Shown here: one piece after another, positions 20,883 to 32,542 of the stretch | Numbering within the stretch: the first letter of the stretch is position 1 | Layout: each line of letters starts with the position of its first letter | Made by a program: the position numbers and the translations under genes | Notes under the pieces: model-generated | What the model saw: the letters and a program-made list of their open reading frames with translations, nothing else | What the model was told of the DNA's origin: nothing | Databases searched by the model: none | Assembly: GCA_002077065.1 (NCBI GenBank) | Contig: NAJO01000012.1 | Span: 124,001-188,000 of the forward strand | Direction of reading: 5' to 3' | Source: Cryoendolithus antarcticus | Lineage: Eukaryota > Ascomycota > Dothideomycetes > Cladosporiales > Cladosporiaceae | Length of the DNA: 64,000 nt

Positions 20883-23090
20883 TCATCCGTCCCCTTCTTC
20901 ATTTTCCTCCTCCTCCTGCTTCCCCACCCCCTGTCCCCAAAGCCCCTTACTCAGCTCCTCCATCCTCCGCCCCATCAAATCAGCCTCACTAGCAATCCTT
21001 TTCATCTCACTCCTCGTAGCTACCGGACTCCGCCTCCCACTCCAATACTCCATCCTCGCCCTCTGCGCCGCAGTCTTGCCCTTCTTCCTTCTACTAACCC
21101 TCGGAGCCTCAACCTCCCCAGTAATGCGCTTCAGGGGCGCGAGCTCAAGCGGGCGATCATCGGTGTCGGACAAGCTGTCGGGGTTAAGGGCGCCGGACGG
21201 TGTGCGAGAGTGGTGCCGGTAGTGAGGAGTGAAGTAGTCTTCCTCCTCTCCGTCGACGCCGTTGGGAGCTGGCGTCGGAGTTGGGGGTTCAGACAGGGGT
21301 TCCAGATCGCGGAGGTCGGCGGCGTGGAAGGCATCCATCATCCATCTTCGGCACTGGTCGATGTAATCCCAGCCTGGATGGTAGACGGAGACGAATTGCA
21401 GGAAGCCGTGGGAGACGCCTTCGATGAGGTAGAATTCGCAGACTTCTTTCGGGTCGAAGGGGATGTCTTTTTCTAGGCCGAGCTCGACGCGGTGTTGCCA
21501 TTTCTGTCGTTTTGCTTGACGTAGGCGGCCGGCGAAGAGGACGGTGTCGTCTACAAGTGGGTCGCTCTCGCCGCAGAGCATATAGACTTTGGGGAAGCGG
21601 GCGAGGAGATTTTCGGGGGCGAGTAAGGGGGAGAGGAGGTAATTTGTGCTGAAGGTCGGCGCGTCTTGAGGGCCGATGTAGAGTAGTATCATGGCGCGGA
21701 GGAGCTCAGGTGGCAGGACGCGGTCTTGGATGTGGGTTATCATCGAGGACATTTTGACTTGGGTGCGTAAAACTTTGGGACCATTGGTCTTGGGTGTGAT
21801 GACGTTGCCGTTGCCGTTCGGTAGATCTGAGTCTTGCATTGGTGGGCGTACGGTGTGGTCGCTCCGAGCGGGCGAGTGTGAAAGTGGTGAGTGTTCCTCA
21901 TCGTCCGAGCCATGCGGTGTCTTCGGTGCAAGACGACGAATCTGCTCGGATTTGCGACGGATGAAGTTCTTGTTCTCCTTGCGGTATTCGGGCTTGTTCA
22001 TGAGCGCGACATCTTCCGGCCTCATGAAACTCGTGATATTCATGTCCAGTGCTGGATAGATCATAATCAACGCCTCTGGAAGCGGTATCGTAAGCCTCGT
22101 GTTGCGATGTGAATCATCGTAGACATTGCTCGGCGAGCTGTGTAAGATCTTTAGAATCAAAGCTGCTGCCAAATTGCCTCCAGCGCTGTCACCGCTGACG
22201 ACAATCTTGGGCATGGTGTCGCCTGACAAGCCAATGCATCTCCCTTTCGTCCGCACGATCTGCAGATACGCTTCGTAGCACTCATTCACCGCGTACGGGA
22301 ACGGATGTTCGGGCGCTTTCTTGTAGTTCAGTGCCACCACTGGCAGCCCACTTTTACCGGCCCAAGAAAGCAGCTTATCGTCATGACATCTCGGGTCCAT
22401 GGCCACAAATCCACCGCCAGGTATGTCAAGGATAATCTTATTGTGCCTCTTCAGTGTCTTCGGCGAGTCATCATAGTACAGCCAAAAGTCGATGGGCTCC
22501 TTGTCCTTGCTCCCCTCCGGCCGCTCGATCCTGCCCCGTACAGGCGCCCTTCTCATGCAATATCGCGGTCTCACTAACCACGACATCCACTTGATGTACG
22601 GAGTCTTTCCCTTGTTCCAGCTGACGCGCATGTGATCTATGTCGACATTGCCGCCCGATCGCATCTTCCTCACGTACTCATCTGCTTGCTCCGTGCAGAC
22701 TAAGTAGTACATCGTGGCGCCCATACTGACCAAGTCCCTCAACCACTTAGGTCGCAACCACATCGCCTTCCAAAACCCTGCGTCCAAAGCCGTTGCCACC
22801 CAGGTTGCGCGAAAGTAGTCATGATTGTACTTCCCAGCCAATGGCTCTCGGGGTTCCAATCCGACTATCGTGGAGAAGTTGCGCATAAGGTAAGTGTACA
22901 GCATCGTAAGGACCATGCTGTGCCATGGCGTGAGATGTTTCGCGAAGAAGGCGGAGATCCGCCGCGCGAAGGGTGGGCCATGGCGGTTGCCGAGGCGGAG
23001 GTAGAGGGACCAAAGGGCTACGACTGTGAAGATCTGGTATTTGCGGTAGGTACGCGAGGGTCTTCCGAGTGCGTGATCTTGGGGAGGCAT
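20883..23090 (-). CDS. HSL-family alpha/beta hydrolase (lipase/esterase), membrane-anchored
   Basis: Single exon, 735 aa. Catalytic features of the hormone-sensitive-lipase family are all visible. The oxyanion-hole motif is DIPGGGF (about residue 223, a fungal variant of HGGG), the nucleophile is in GDSAGG (Ser about 302), the acid in GESDPLVDD (about 506-514), and His in GVSHGFLQF (about 560). The N-terminus (residues about 15-120) has hydrophobic stretches such as IFTVVALWSLYLRLG, so it is likely membrane or lipid-droplet associated. A long insert of about 100 residues between the Ser and the Asp is basic then acidic and looks disordered. The C-terminal 150 residues are also disordered with Arg/Lys-rich patches. 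The substrate is probably a neutral lipid or ester; unknown. Confidence 0.88.
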   Translation of the reverse strand: MPPQDHALGRPSRTYRKYQIFTVVALWSLYLRLGNRHGPPFARRISAFFAKHLTPWHSMVLTMLYTYLMRNFSTIVGLEPREPLAGKYNHDYFRATWVATALDAGFWKAMWLRPKWLRDLVSMGATMYYLVCTEQADEYVRKMRSGGNVDIDHMRVSWNKGKTPYIKWMSWLVRPRYCMRRAPVRGRIERPEGSKDKEPIDFWLYYDDSPKTLKRHNKIILDIPGGGFVAMDPRCHDDKLLSWAGKSGLPVVALNYKKAPEHPFPYAVNECYEAYLQIVRTKGRCIGLSGDTMPKIVVSGDSAGGNLAAALILKILHSSPSNVYDDSHRNTRLTIPLPEALIMIYPALDMNITSFMRPEDVALMNKPEYRKENKNFIRRKSEQIRRLAPKTPHGSDDEEHSPLSHSPARSDHTVRPPMQDSDLPNGNGNVITPKTNGPKVLRTQVKMSSMITHIQDRVLPPELLRAMILLYIGPQDAPTFSTNYLLSPLLAPENLLARFPKVYMLCGESDPLVDDTVLFAGRLRQAKRQKWQHRVELGLEKDIPFDPKEVCEFYLIEGVSHGFLQFVSVYHPGWDYIDQCRRWMMDAFHAADLRDLEPLSEPPTPTPAPNGVDGEEEDYFTPHYRHHSRTPSGALNPDSLSDTDDRPLELAPLKRITGEVEAPRVSRRKKGKTAAQRARMEYWSGRRSPVATRSEMKRIASEADLMGRRMEELSKGLWGQGVGKQEEEENEEGDG

Positions 23091-25436
23091 GTCAGCAGTG
23101 CAATCTCAGGTGGCTTGATCCGTGGGGTCTGTTGGTACCTATCATGCTCTATGGGTGTCGCTGGGGAAGTGGCAGCAAGGCCATCAGTCAATGCTGTACG
23201 TCAGATGGTCTGTAGACGGGTAGGAGAGGACGGGTAAGAGACGCCTGTAGCAGGATCTGTCGGACTTAGCATGAAGGGAATAAGAAAGTACGAATACCGT
23301 TGGTATCCGAGTGTGTCGGAGCCGGAGTCTGCTGCGCATTTGGGAGATTCACAGTTGTCGTCACGAGGTCGCATTGACGCTTCCGCGCATGGCCACTTAG
23401 GTTGGCTTCGAAGTGGCTGACATGTGAAAGAAGGGGCTGTCACATGCCACCACCCATTGGCTTCAGCCGGAGCAGCTTGATGACGGCACTTGTTGTTGCT
23501 TCTCTGGATGTGAAGGATGAGTGCTGAAGCAACGCGAGACTCCGACGGGACATCAAGGATACCTTTTCGGTATTGCGCGTGCTGTCGTTGAGAAGTACGA
23601 GTGACGAAGACCGCCAAGGCCATGAGTCGCGCCCTGTTGCGTAACTTACATGTAGCCGACCCGCTCGGAGGCACCATCAAGGTTTGTCCTCATTGCGAAT
23701 ACAAAGCACCACGGTGACCTGGCGCTGCTGCTGAGATGGCGAGATGTGCAACAACATCGACGCTTGCCTCTGCTAGGGTCTCGCTAATCTCTGATGACCG
23801 ATATGTGCGCAGAAGAGCGACGGCTCGACCCACGAGGCGATTGTATCTGTGATTGTTGACACGACACATTGTCATCTCACACACCGTTAGAGCCCACGTC
23901 AGTCGCGTCGATTAGAAGCCTAGACGACAAAGGAGTGCAGGCCACCCGACCGCCACTCTCCAATCCCAGTATCGCCCGTCATGCCCTTTTCCGCAGCTCA
24001 TCCTGCGAACGAGCACTGCTCCCGTTCCCGAGATGACTCGCACGAGACAGACGGTCCTGCCTCTATCCGCCGCGTTGACAGCTCGGTCACACAAACATTG
24101 ACGGGGATACCGAAAGCAAGGTCAGTGACGCGCGGCTCGTCGCAGGCTCTGTGCGAGGATAGTCGTTTCGCATCCCTGACAAACACGTTGCTGATCCTGT
24201 CGAAGCCCGACGGGCGGGCGGCAACAGTGCGTGACCGACATGGCCAGCAAGAGCCGGTCACAGCGAGCGACGATTGCGCCACTTAGCCACTAATAACCTA
24301 CGTGCCACTGGTTGGCAATGTGCAATGACCAAGGCTATCCTTGAGCAAACCTCACGTGGTATCCAACACGCAGGATCAGCTTCTCGAAACACGGACTGCG
24401 TTAGCAGAGTCGCCCAGATGTTCCGAGTAATCGGTACAACGCAACGGCAAGCCCGCTGCATGACTGTGCGGATGACTTCGGAGACAGCAAGCCAGCAATG
24501 TGGTACTGCGTGTAGGCAGTGTACCCGCACAAGTTGCGTGGCCGGCTCCTAAAGCTGCTGATCAGCGCCGTTGCGAAAATGGACAAGTGCCCTCCAGTGC
24601 ATGGAGGTATGGCTGACTGTGCGTAAGGTACGAATAGGAGAGTGCTTGTGAAAGACCTGCGCTGAGCATTCGAGACTACTTACTCACTCGAACAAACGGA
24701 CCGACTCGATCATAGACTCGCACAGACACGCGATGCAGGCATTCATCCGACACTCCTTCGCACGAACTCACGCCTAAAGGTGAATCATGTGTTCATCGGA
24801 GCGTGCTGTAGGGCTGTGGATGTTGCACGACACATTTGCACCACATTCCGGAAGGTCTTGTGTCTCCACAACAACCAACGCCACACATCCCGAGAACAGT
24901 AGAAACCTGCGATCGTGCAGTGCCGAAGGTCAGATCATGGCCCATGTACCCTGTTTGCCCGCATTGTGGCCACCCGCATTTCTTGCATCGGAGCCTCCTT
25001 GCTTACTGACCGCTAGGAATGTCTCAGACGCAGCTGAAGTCGAGCGCACGACTCATTGGCTTGGCCGCTTCCGGTGCCACGGCGGACCAACAAAGAACAA
25101 AGAATAGTAAGTCCAAGCATAGCACTCCGCTGCACTAGTGAACCCGCCGTAGGTCGTAACAATCAGCGCACCGAACCTCACTTCGTCTGCCAGTCAATGG
25201 AGGACAAAGGAATAGAGGTTGCATGCCACGGTAGGTGTACTTCGCTCGTGCCCGTAGAATAAAAGATCAAAGCCACACACCATAGTCGTGGCTCTGCCCT
25301 TTTGTAATGGCTGTGCTTGATACACCCTGCAAGTCTATTGGGTCTTCTAGCATTTCATTGTCGAGAAGCATGCCAGTCGGACAAGAAGCGACCACGACGC
25401 CGTTACCATCCCATTGTTTCTCGTTGCTCTTTCTCG
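23091..25436. promoter_or_regulatory. long intergenic region (about 2.3 kb) upstream of the HMG-box gene
   Basis: The largest gap in the window, lying between the divergent hydrolase and HMG-box genes. All open frames here are short and lack protein character. No repeat, TE or RNA gene was recognised. It probably holds an extended promoter and 5' leader for the HMG-box gene. Confidence 0.4.
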
Positions 25437-27848
25437 ATGTCTGCTATTCAGCTTTCCTCGCTGCTGTTACCAGAACGTCGGCCATCGACTTGGCTGCCTC
25501 CGATGCGAGTGCAGCCTCCTGTCGCTCCTCCAGCACCAAGCCCTGACGAGGGTCGTATTGTCTTTACAAGACAACTGTGGCAGCGAACGATGCCAGATGA
25601 GCAGAGTGAGCAGGCTGTCTCGATCAGGTCTCACTCGCAGGGCTCATCGATTCATCCCATCAACACAAGTAACACTCGTCGGCCTTCATCCATCGTCTCG
25701 AGCCGCTCGCTTCGAAGCGCGTCCAGTCCGTCCGGATTGAAGACACCGCTGACTCCCAAGGAGAGTCCGCCGTTTAGATCGACAAGGAAACGGACTGCGA
25801 GTATTGCTGAAAGGGAGGACAACGGCCTTGGCAGCAGCGAGGCCACGCCGGCACATACGAGAGCCAGCAGTGGTAACTCCGCCGGTCAAGTGTGTCTTTG
25901 TCAGCCTGATCCGAAGATACCAAGACCTCGCAACGGTGGGTCTGCCTGACACCACTGATTTGCGTAGCGATGCTGACATGCTCTAGCATTCATTCTCTAT
26001 CGGCAGCACCATCAGGCCAAAGTCGTCGCGCAACATCCAGGACTCGCAAACCCCGACATCTCCAAGATCATCGGCGAGCAGTGGCGCAACCAGCCGAACG
26101 AAGTCAAGAACGAGTGGAAGGCTCTCGCAGACGAGGAGAAGATCCGTCATCAGCAACAGTATCCTACATATCGCTATCAGCCAAAACGCAACGGTCGTCG
26201 CAACAGCATTACGTCTGATACGCCCGGTTCTGCGACAAGCGAGCGACCACGGTGCAACAAGTGCGGTGGACGAACCATCCTCGCGCCTCCGACGCCCTAC
26301 GCAAGCATCTCGAACGCCAAAAGCCCCTCTCACGCTCACCTCCCAGGTACACCTGGCTCGGGTCCAACGCCCATCAGCCGCACCCTGCCGATCCTTCGCG
26401 ATCTCAGTCTCCAATCTCCCGCCGCGCGCCGAATGCGCCAGTACGCGATGACACCGTCCCAGCACCACCCAGACGATACCATCGAAACCATCGATCCTCT
26501 AAGCCCGGACGCCAAGCGCCGCCGCTTCAACGAGCATCCTCCACAGCAAAGCCACCGCGCAATGCCGCCTCGCTATGCCACCGCGCCGCCAGAGAAAATT
26601 CACCCCGGTCCCGGCACACCATTCCCCTTCGGCCCGGGTCAGCAGCCTTATGCCTACGCTCAGCCGCCATCGCATATCCGCCGCGACTCTCTTCCCGGAC
26701 TTCGTGGGATGGTCTTGGCGCCTGGCCCTATGCCTCCACCACCCAGACCAGGCATGGGTTACCAGCAGCACCGCATGTCACAAGGCGGACCAGATCGCTC
26801 ACTCACGCTGCCGCCGTTGCAGACCGGTACGCCGATGCATCATCAGCCATCGCACTCTTTTGTCGCAACGCCGAGGACGAGTATTGCGAAGCCTGTTGAT
26901 GCTGATCTGCCGTTCCGGTATAAGCTGGACGTGTTAAGGCAGATCGCACCGCCTGCACCTATCGAGATGGGCAGGCCGAGAGGTCCACTGGTTAGTATTG
27001 AAGGCGAAGATGTCGACGCTGTGAAGGGCTTAGCAAGTTGGCTAGCGAGTCAGCTGGTAAAAGATGGCGATGTTGATGTCAAGGTCCTGGAAGGTCCTGG
27101 CGTCAGCGCTGCAGAGAGCGGAAGCGAAGCCATGGCTAATCACCACGACCTTGCTGCTGAATGGCTGAGACGCAATGAGAGCCTTGTGACCAGCTTGCGG
27201 TATGGAGCTACTGCTGCAGAGACGCCAAGTACCGCGAAGCCGACGACACTGGTACGCAGAATCGAGGAGATTCTGGACGATGACGACGACGCAACACCGA
27301 CCAAAGCCGCTCCCGAAGCTCCGGCCATGGGTGCAACAGAGTCAGCATCGTCCCCGCCTACTATCGAGCAGTCGAATCCGGACGCCATGTCTATCTCTCC
27401 GACTTTGGATCCCGCGCTCAACTCCTTGCCGTCTTCTCCGTCGACTATGCCATCCACTACGCCCGCCTCAGCACGTCCTACTTCTGCCCAACCCACTCGA
27501 TCTGCCAAATCTGTGACCATACTCCCTCTCTTCACACTCCACGCGACGAATACCTTCACGTCCCTGATCCCGATCACAGACTCCTACTCCCTCAAGGCAC
27601 ACTGGGAGTGGGCTGCTGCCCAGTGGCGAGGTGTGGTAGGCCCGGATCTTACCATCTATGTCAAAGATGGAGGTGAGGGGAAGGCAGTCGAGATGAGTGA
27701 GGAGGGTGGCGTGTGTGGTGTGAGACGAGAGGTGGCCAAGGGGGAAAGTGAAGACGTGAAGGGAGATCCGTGGGAGGGAGAGGAGGGGACTTTGAGGAGA
27801 GTCGGTTTTGAATTTAGGGAGTGGATTAGAGCTTTCGGGACGACATGA
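25437..27848 (+). CDS. HMG-box transcription factor
   Basis: Exons 25437-25935 and 25987-27848 flank a 51-base intron (GTGGGT..GCTGAC..CTCTAG); 786 aa. The intron falls right at the start of the HMG box: PRPRN joins AFILYRQHHQ. The box (about residues 162-235) continues with ISKIIGEQWRNQPNEVKNEW and ends in a basic KRNGRR. This is the sequence-specific MATA/Rox1-like class with PRPxNAFILYR, so it should bend and bind DNA in the nucleus. A CNKCGG pair follows near residue 260. The rest is Pro/Ser/Gln-rich, with a second folded-looking block about 500-570 (FRYKLDVLRQIAPP) and a C-terminal block. The start ATG is the first in frame. It is not the MAT1-2 gene as far as context shows. Targets are unknown. 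Confidence 0.88.
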
Positions 27849-28092
27849 GGTGAGGAGTAGAAAACACTGAGGTATGATCGGAAGGGAGTGAGCGTTTCGG
27901 GGAGAGACCTGGATCCAGAATGAAGATCAGATGGCCGGGATCTTTGGGTGAAGTGATGAACATGGGTACCAGAGAGATGCTCGTGCTAGCATATTCAGAC
28001 ATACGTTGACCTTGTGTAGACCATCTCAGAACTCTGCTAAACCCATACACCAACACCACACTCATTACACTACACTACACTCTACCAATACC

Positions 28093-30270
28093 ATGTCTAG
28101 CTTGACTGAGCTAACTGACATCCACTCTACGACAGCTCAGATTACCATAGAGGACCCGACCATTGCGCCGAGTACTTCGAGAAACACACAGCCTACTACT
28201 GCGGACACTCCCATGAAGGACACAAGTACCGCGAACGACGTTCAGAGAAGCACTTCAGGCTTAGTGCATGCTAGCTCTGATAATAGTGGCATTACACAAG
28301 TCTCGACGGACGTCCAGCAGACCGAAGGGCAGATTGGCTCTGACAAGTCCAACGCTCCCACATACACCACCAAGGCCGCCCAGTCAGATGGAATCTCCAC
28401 CATGACGTCCCATCCTACCAGTAGTCTCTCGACCACAGCCCTCAATGGCGAGCGGAGTCAACAAGACAATTCGCGTGCTCCCGGCACCTGCAGTGCTTCC
28501 CCGACAATGATCGACCAGATCGAGCAGATTGATTCCGGAGAAGGCAGCAATATCCAATCGGCAGATGAAATCATGGCCGACATCTCAATGGACTGGGATG
28601 CAAATCTAGACACGAAGCTCAGCGGCGAGAATATAGATTACGGCGATGCGATCATGGATGACCTTACCACAGCTATGGTAAACGCCAATGCCATTCATGG
28701 ATCTGCGGCAGATGTCCAAATTGACGGCGGTGCCAATGCTGATATGCAAAATGTGCTCTCGGGAATCGACGATCTCGAAACGGGCAATCTGCCCCTGGAT
28801 ATGCTGTTCTCCAAACTTGCCAAGGCCACGGTCGACAGAAAGACGGAGCCTGCTGAGCTATTGCCTGTACAGCACATTCCAGCATCAATCTTCGGAGGAG
28901 GGCCGGGGAGCTGGAACTTCGATGAGCTTCTGGCGGAGCCTAGAGATAGCCAAATGGAGGTCGATGGACAAAGCACTTATGTTGCGGAGCCAGTGCAAGA
29001 TCCCAAGCTTCGTACGGAGATCCCTGACAGCCAGCTAGAGGCTCCAATCCAGATTCCAGCCCCTGAGCAGCCTTCAACGATGAGCAATACTGGACTGCCC
29101 GGACGCGTGCTCCCCACTGAGGTGCCTGACAGTCAGATGGAAGACGTCGATCCGATGGTCGCCAGCCTTGCTCCTCCCGCTGAGGACGACCAGGCATGCG
29201 ACAGCGATGCATCGGACAACGTGCGCCCTTCCAACTACCGCGCGGCCACCGTGGAGTCGGAGACCTCCGACTACGATGATGAAGCCATGGCGGAGGGCTT
29301 ACAAGAGGCGGAGAAGCGTCGGGAGTATGCGCTCCGTGCCTCCACCAAGACCGGAAGGCATCCTGCTGCGAGCAGTTGGATTGACCAGGATAAGAGTGGC
29401 AACTATGATCCAGATGCGGAGGCGGAGGAGCTCCGGCGGCTTGCTCGGGTGAAGAAGCAGAGGGCTGAGGCTAGATTGGCTCGAAATGAAAGCAATGACG
29501 AAGAGACTCCGGACGAAGCGGCGGACAAAATGGTGATAGAAGATGACTCTGCTCCGGATGGGGGCGATACGAGCGTCCAGGAGAGCGACGCTGAACAGGC
29601 TGCTGCCAATGCTAATACCAAGCAGAGTGCTGAGACCCAGCAAGAAGGTGACCCAGACAGAGCCACCAACAGCACGATCGGCACCGGCTTAGGCGAGTCA
29701 ATACTAGGGCCCCAGCGCCAGCAGTCACAAGCCGCGTCAGATCCATCAAAGTACGCTCCCGTTCTCCAGAATCTCCGTCGCCACGAAAGCAACAACTGTT
29801 TCCTCTGCAAACCACAATTCAGACTCTTCGGAGATCGCGATAACCGTGAAGGAAGCATCGTTCCGACCTGCTATGACTGCAGAATGGCCCGCTTCCGAGT
29901 CATGATCTGCAACCACGAGAAGATCCGCAGGATCCCGGAGATCGACGAAAGGAAGCCGGACTTCGAGGCTGCGAAGTCGCGAGCCATGCAAGGCATCGAA
30001 GATGAAGCGGACGTCTGGTGCTCACTCTGCTGCGAGCTCGCTGTGCATCGTTGTAAGAGCGTGACCAATGAGTTTATAGGCTGTGGCCTGGCGCTGTGTA
30101 GGGAGTGCTCGTATGCGCTCAGAGAGGACTGCAATGGTAATCTGGGGACCCTACTTGGCAAGCTGAGGCGTGGCAAGGCTGGGCCGCGGAAGCATGGCTG
30201 GAGGGCTGATGCTCTGTTGTTGGAGTTGGAGGGTCCGCTGGCTCGCCTGGTCGAGCGATACAATACATAG
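28093..30270 (+). CDS. unrecognised acidic protein with C-terminal Cys-rich zinc-finger-like domain (725 aa)
   Basis: Single exon starting at ATGTCTAGC after a CACTA-rich leader. The first 560 residues are acidic, Ser/Thr/Asp/Gln-rich and probably disordered. They contain three copies of a (P/R)DSQ(M/L)E motif, in EPRDSQMEVD, EIPDSQLEAP and EVPDSQMEDV. A charged helix (about 395-480, EAEKRREYALRASTK onward) follows. The C-terminal 160 residues hold many cysteines: CFLCKP, CYDCR, ICNH, WCSLCCELAVHRC, then GCGLALCRECSYALREDC. This looks like two or three zinc sites of treble-clef, B-box or RING-like type. I do not recognise the family. A nuclear, chromatin- or repair-linked role is only suggested by the acidic SQ-containing region. 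Confidence 0.75.
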   Translation: MSSLTELTDIHSTTAQITIEDPTIAPSTSRNTQPTTADTPMKDTSTANDVQRSTSGLVHASSDNSGITQVSTDVQQTEGQIGSDKSNAPTYTTKAAQSDGISTMTSHPTSSLSTTALNGERSQQDNSRAPGTCSASPTMIDQIEQIDSGEGSNIQSADEIMADISMDWDANLDTKLSGENIDYGDAIMDDLTTAMVNANAIHGSAADVQIDGGANADMQNVLSGIDDLETGNLPLDMLFSKLAKATVDRKTEPAELLPVQHIPASIFGGGPGSWNFDELLAEPRDSQMEVDGQSTYVAEPVQDPKLRTEIPDSQLEAPIQIPAPEQPSTMSNTGLPGRVLPTEVPDSQMEDVDPMVASLAPPAEDDQACDSDASDNVRPSNYRAATVESETSDYDDEAMAEGLQEAEKRREYALRASTKTGRHPAASSWIDQDKSGNYDPDAEAEELRRLARVKKQRAEARLARNESNDEETPDEAADKMVIEDDSAPDGGDTSVQESDAEQAAANANTKQSAETQQEGDPDRATNSTIGTGLGESILGPQRQQSQAASDPSKYAPVLQNLRRHESNNCFLCKPQFRLFGDRDNREGSIVPTCYDCRMARFRVMICNHEKIRRIPEIDERKPDFEAAKSRAMQGIEDEADVWCSLCCELAVHRCKSVTNEFIGCGLALCRECSYALREDCNGNLGTLLGKLRRGKAGPRKHGWRADALLLELEGPLARLVERYNT

Positions 30271-30558
30271 CGTGTCGATGGCTGAGATCGAGTGGCGATG
30301 GCAAGCGGCTGGACGGAGGTGCGGATCCAGTGGTGAGCTGTGTCACGACAAACCTGGACTGGTCAGCTAGACAAATATGCTGGGTGTTTGGCACGAGTAG
30401 TTAGAGTATGCTAGATGAATTGATTCGGTTGTGACACTAGAGTGCCGCTGAATCGAGATCTGCTACCGATGTGGTATCCCACCGCCCAACATGTACCCAC
30501 AAGTGCTGTACCGGACCTCAAAACTCCTAGTCAACGCCATAGAAAGGCAGATTGCTCA

Positions 30559-31860
30559 CTAGACCAGCCCAGAATTTGCCTGATAGTCCGGTCCAACATG
30601 CTCGTAGTCATGCGAGAGATACGCATCGACATGCTTCGCCAAGTAAGTCGTCATCTTCACCAGCTCCGTTCGCAGTGCTCGGATAGCCTGCGAGTCCATA
30701 TTCGTATGCACGATCAAGTCAGGCATCGACACTACATCACATTAGCCACTAACCGCATCTCAAACCCTCGCGATACTCACCAAACAGCCTCAGCAAATGC
30801 TCACACCCGTAGATATCACAAAACGTCATCCCCGCATACTCACCACTCCCCTTCTGCAGCTCCTTATGCCACTCCTGGAACTGCTGTCTCTCAAAGCGAT
30901 ACAGTAGAATCCTGCCTACAGCCTTGTTGAAATACTCGCGCACGCCTGCAATGACTTCTTCAAGGATGTCAGCACCCGCAGATCCCGGGTGGCGGTCCTC
31001 TTTCCGCAGCTCCTCGGCTTCGTAGAGATTGAGGAACTTCGTTATAGGCGCTGGGTGCGGGAGCGAGACAATCTTATTGTCTTTGGTCACCTTCTCCCAG
31101 TCGTCTACGAGGATTGATTTGAGGGTGCTGGGGAGTTCGATTTTGACGGCGGGGCGGGAGATGAAGTTTTCTTCCTGCATCAAAGTTAGCATTCGCCACA
31201 CTAGAGCCGGGGTGCGAGCCTCACCTTGTCGATGCCCTCGATCTCTCGAGCTCGCTTCGTCCCTCGTGGCGGTGGCGGAGGTGCAGCAGAGCTCCTATCC
31301 TCGCTCCCTCTCGCCGAGCTGCCAGGCGCATCAGAGCCAAGTCCTCGTCGCTTGCCTGTGGTTGACGCAATCGAAGGCTTGCCCGAAGCAGCTCGTCTTT
31401 GCGCGTCGTGATCCTTCTTCAGATTGCTAGCAAGCTCTCGATTCTCGTCGTTGAGCTTGCGGATGCGCTCACCAGGCACCCAATCATCCCATCTGTGCAG
31501 ACTGTCAGCAAGTTTCGCGCGTGATTGATATCTGCCTGCTTTGCCACGCGTCATCATGTCTTCATGACACTGAAATAGCATTTCACGGACAGATCGGCGC
31601 CATGAGCAAGCAGGAGATGTCCGTTGCCGCGCCTTGCATGGCCGCGCAAACGCCAGCATCGCGATAGAAAATGAGTGGTGGAAGACCTACGTGTTTTTCC
31701 ATCCTTTATAGTGAACACGGTACAGGAAGCCGTCACGCTTATCGTTGGGGTCCTTGGGCTTGTAGTCCAGCACTTTAGCTTCGTACAGCAGTTCGAGGTG
31801 AAAGCAGAGCACTTTCTCGTCCTTGTTGTACTGAGGTCCGTTGGGGTTGGATGGAGCCAT
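30559..31860 (-). CDS. EAF3: Eaf3/MRG15 chromodomain protein
   Basis: Exons 31860-31691, 31492-31225, 31174-30781 and 30731-30559; 334 aa, close to other fungal Eaf3 proteins. The chromo-barrel domain spans about residues 13-80 (EKVLCFHLELLYEAKV, YKGWKNTWDDWVPGERI, the last part completed across intron 1). A disordered Ala/Ser/Pro linker leads to the MRG domain, about residues 160-330 (SRPAVKIELPSTLKSILVDD, then FEGxx-like folds ending RLFVSMPDLIVHTN). Eaf3 reads H3K36 methylation for the Rpd3S deacetylase and is a NuA4 subunit, so it acts in the nucleus on transcribed chromatin. Intron 1 (198 bases) is unusually long for this window. The C-terminal end SGLV is reached after the third intron, whose branch point is GCTAAT. 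Confidence 0.93.
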
Positions 31861-32542
31861 GATGCCAGAGTTCGAGAGGGCGAAGCTACGAGATCACCTC
31901 GCCAATAGCCGACGGGCAATACAAAGCCTGACCTTCAGAGTAGATCGCGGCTGGTAAAGGGTGCTGAACTGAATTGATGTCGAGCAAGTATTTATCGTAG
32001 GCGCTGGACTCGTGGAATCCCACGCTTGGGCCTTCCACGCGTCGGATGCGCGTTAGTGAGAGGTGAGGTCCGGCAGGAAATACAGCACTCGCAGCGTGGA
32101 CTATATTTGCCTCGAAGGTGATCGAGACGGTAGTGCAGACGTTCGTCACGCAGGTAGAGATTATAATTCATTTGCTATGTAGATATGGCAGTCGCTATCT
32201 GCCTGATCACGCCAAGCCTATGTCTATTGCATCCCTCACCACATGTACTTCACGCCTCGATACAGCAGGGTATCTCAAGATCTACCTTGCCAGTCCTCCG
32301 GAGGTCACTACCCTCCCGCCCTTATGGAGTTCACCTTCGGAATCGAAATGACTTGAAAGAAGAGCGTAGGGAGTTGCAAGCAGACTTACCGTGCGCCAGC
32401 AATGGCCTACAACACATACGATCAAGGGAACACCTGACTCACCTGGAGACGGTCCCTCGTCCGCCACATGTCTAGGAAGCAGTGTGAGCATCAACAGAAT
32501 AAGTTCCAGTATCGTCGGAGCTTACTAACCTTTCGTACCCTC
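31861..32542. other. intergenic region
   Basis: Upstream of EAF3 and downstream of SNU66 on the minus strand. Only short frames occur, with no supported gene. Confidence 0.45.

Noticed and set aside
25437..27848. HMG-box gene as the mating-type gene MAT1-2-1
   Set aside because: The protein is much longer than MAT1-2-1, and the usual neighbours APN2 and SLA2 are absent.
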